64,000 nt of DNA from Dryas octopetala (taxonomy: Eukaryota > Streptophyta > Magnoliopsida > Rosales > Rosaceae), in NCBI GenBank assembly GCA_963921425.1, contig OY992833.1, forward strand, positions 26,956,698 to 27,020,697, given 5' to 3'. Numbering within the stretch: position 1 is the stretch's first letter; every line of letters begins with the position of its first letter. A program made the position numbers and the translations under genes. Under the pieces are notes generated by a model. The model did not search any database. It saw only the letters and a list, made by a program, of their open reading frames with translations, and was not told where the DNA came from. Shown piece by piece: positions 62,712-64,000 of this stretch.

Positions 62712-63880
62712 TTAATCTTGTTTTGTGGCTGAGGCAGTGGAAGTAAGCTGGTATTTCTCATCAAATGCCTTTGCCTTGCTGATTGCATCTTCTCCCAAAA
62801 TAAAGCCTGCGGCTAGCATAAGAGTCACAATCTCCTCTGCATTTCGGGCAGATCGAACAGCAGATGGATCAGCACCATAAGAAATTAAATCTTGATCTCT
62901 TCTCTCTGCCAGAGCTCGAGCCCGAACCTTAGCCTCAGACTCAGACTCAGACTCAGTATACATCTGAACAATTCGATCAACAGTGTCACAATCAATTTTA
63001 TAAACAATGTCATAGGAAAAGATGCTGTCAGAAAATAATATTAGTTACTTACAATTGGTTTTTCTAGAGACAAAAAATCTGGAAGCTCATAATCTGGAGC
63101 CAGATCTATGGTAACGGGCTGATCACCTAATGTTGCTCCCTGAAAGATACACACAATTAAGTTATCTGATGAGATTGACTACAACTTGAATAAAACAAGA
63201 AGTTGTAACAATTTTTTGTGAAATCAGAATACTAAATTTCACCCAGATCCCAATAGAAAATCAAATTGGTCGGAAGTTAATACAAGTTACCATCAAATTG
63301 TTACAATAGAAAATCAGCAATCATTAGATGATTAAGCAACTACGAAAAAAGGCAAGGTGGCTCAAAATTAATGCATTGAGATCGAAGTAAATCCCACCGA
63401 AAGAAGAACTGAAATTGCTGCCCCTATGGGATCCATGAAGGTAACATATCCATTCAGAACCCATCCCTTATCGTCACTGCAATGAATATATATAAATATT
63501 ATGAGCCATCCCCATCCTGATTAGTAACCCAAAAAGAGAAAGAAAGAAAATCAACCATCGTCTGTCAATAACATCAATTTCACCAAGGAAGGAAAGGAAT
63601 TTCGGTATTTCATCGTCCCATGCCCTATGAGAGATATTCTTAACTTCCACTGTCCTTGTCTGTCAAGGAGAACAAAGAACAGCAAATGAATGAAATCTCA
63701 ACCCGTACATATCAAACATGACTTCATATCATATATGTGAAATTCAGAGAATGAACATATGTTACAATTGCTAAGCAAAACAAAACAAAGCTAATTCACA
63801 GCAATTAAAGCATTGCTAAGCATAAAATAATAACAATACCTTGAAAGGAACGCTGAGGTCATATCGGCTTGATTTGCAGG
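62712..63880 (-). CDS. RRM protein related to BPA1 (binding partner of ACD11), 5' exon outside window
   Basis: Small RNA-recognition-motif protein of the BPA1-like plant family, some members of which bind the sphingolipid-transfer protein ACD11 in cell-death control. Visible exons: 63880-63840, 63659-63556, 63476-63398, 63139-63053 and 62963-62712, all phase-consistent. The RRM reads TRTVEVKNISHRAWDDEIPK, then FLSFLGEIDVIDRR, GYVTFMDP and SVLLSGATLGDQPVTI. The C-terminal part has a run of Ser-Glu repeats and the family block EEIVTLMLAAGFILGEDAIS with KAKAFDEKYQLTSTAS, ending in a stop at 62712-62714. From unit 1, exon 1 should be ATG plus one base, giving about 188 aa. It is shorter than typical BPA1, which continues past this block. 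It is the only intact copy of three. Confidence 0.8.
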
Positions 63881-64000
63881 CTGTAAAAAGAACAAACAGA
63901 AACAATATACAAATTAATACTAGATCAAAACAAATTTCCATGAAAACCAAAAACAGAAAAAAGAATCAAAGCCATTCGATTCTGATTCGTATAATAAAAT

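Overview
This window is nuclear DNA from a flowering plant, most likely a woody rosid and possibly Rosaceae. The evidence is spliced genes with GT/AG introns, plant-only families (YABBY, BOI-type RING, CRS2-associated factor), plant promoter elements (telo-box, site II), and an Athila-type Ty3 retrotransposon. The species assignment is inference; the plant assignment is firm. No tRNA, rRNA, CRISPR or operon-like structure was seen.

Left part (1-20 kb), ordinary single-copy genes. In order: the ATP-citrate lyase alpha subunit on minus (3' end cut by the window edge), a 548-bp Mutator-type MITE, a BOI-related RING E3 ligase on minus, the shared RNA polymerase subunit RPB10 on plus, a small plant-specific TIGR01589 protein on plus, and the YABBY factor INNER NO OUTER on minus. 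Exon boundaries were read by eye, and all complete genes give whole-codon totals (346, 71, 108 and 219 aa).

Middle and right part (21-64 kb), a segmental duplication. A module of three genes occurs twice and has left a third remnant: ubiquitin-eS31 (minus), a chloroplast CRS2-associated factor 2 (CAF2, plus), and a small RRM protein related to BPA1 (minus). Remnant 0 (about 24.56-24.89 kb) holds only a piece of the BPA1-like gene. Unit 1 (about 24.88-35.46 kb) has an intact ubiquitin-eS31 whose ubiquitin carries Thr instead of Lys63, an intact 564-aa CAF2, and a broken BPA1-like gene. Unit 2 (about 41.64 kb to beyond the end) has a normal ubiquitin-eS31, a CAF2 copy that has lost its start and transit peptide and is cut by an 11.6-kb retrotransposon, and an apparently intact BPA1-like gene running off the window. 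Each unit therefore keeps a different subset of working genes.

Mobile DNA shaped this region. Three copies of a non-autonomous element with long inverted ends carry a fragment of a TIR-NBS-LRR resistance gene (Pack-MULE-like). A fold-back element of about 740 bp lies in remnant 0, and only one of its arms survives in unit 1. An Athila element with 1527-bp LTRs, a 5-bp target duplication and one uninterrupted 1811-aa gag-pol frame lies in the last exon of CAF2 copy 2. The spacer 35.5-41.6 kb holds tRNA-derived SINEs, a JMJ25-like relic, a YABBY exon relic and a short hairpin.

The points most worth a second look are the Lys63Thr ubiquitin, the fold-back element with its small promoter-linked reading frame, the resistance-gene capture, and the reciprocal gene loss between units.
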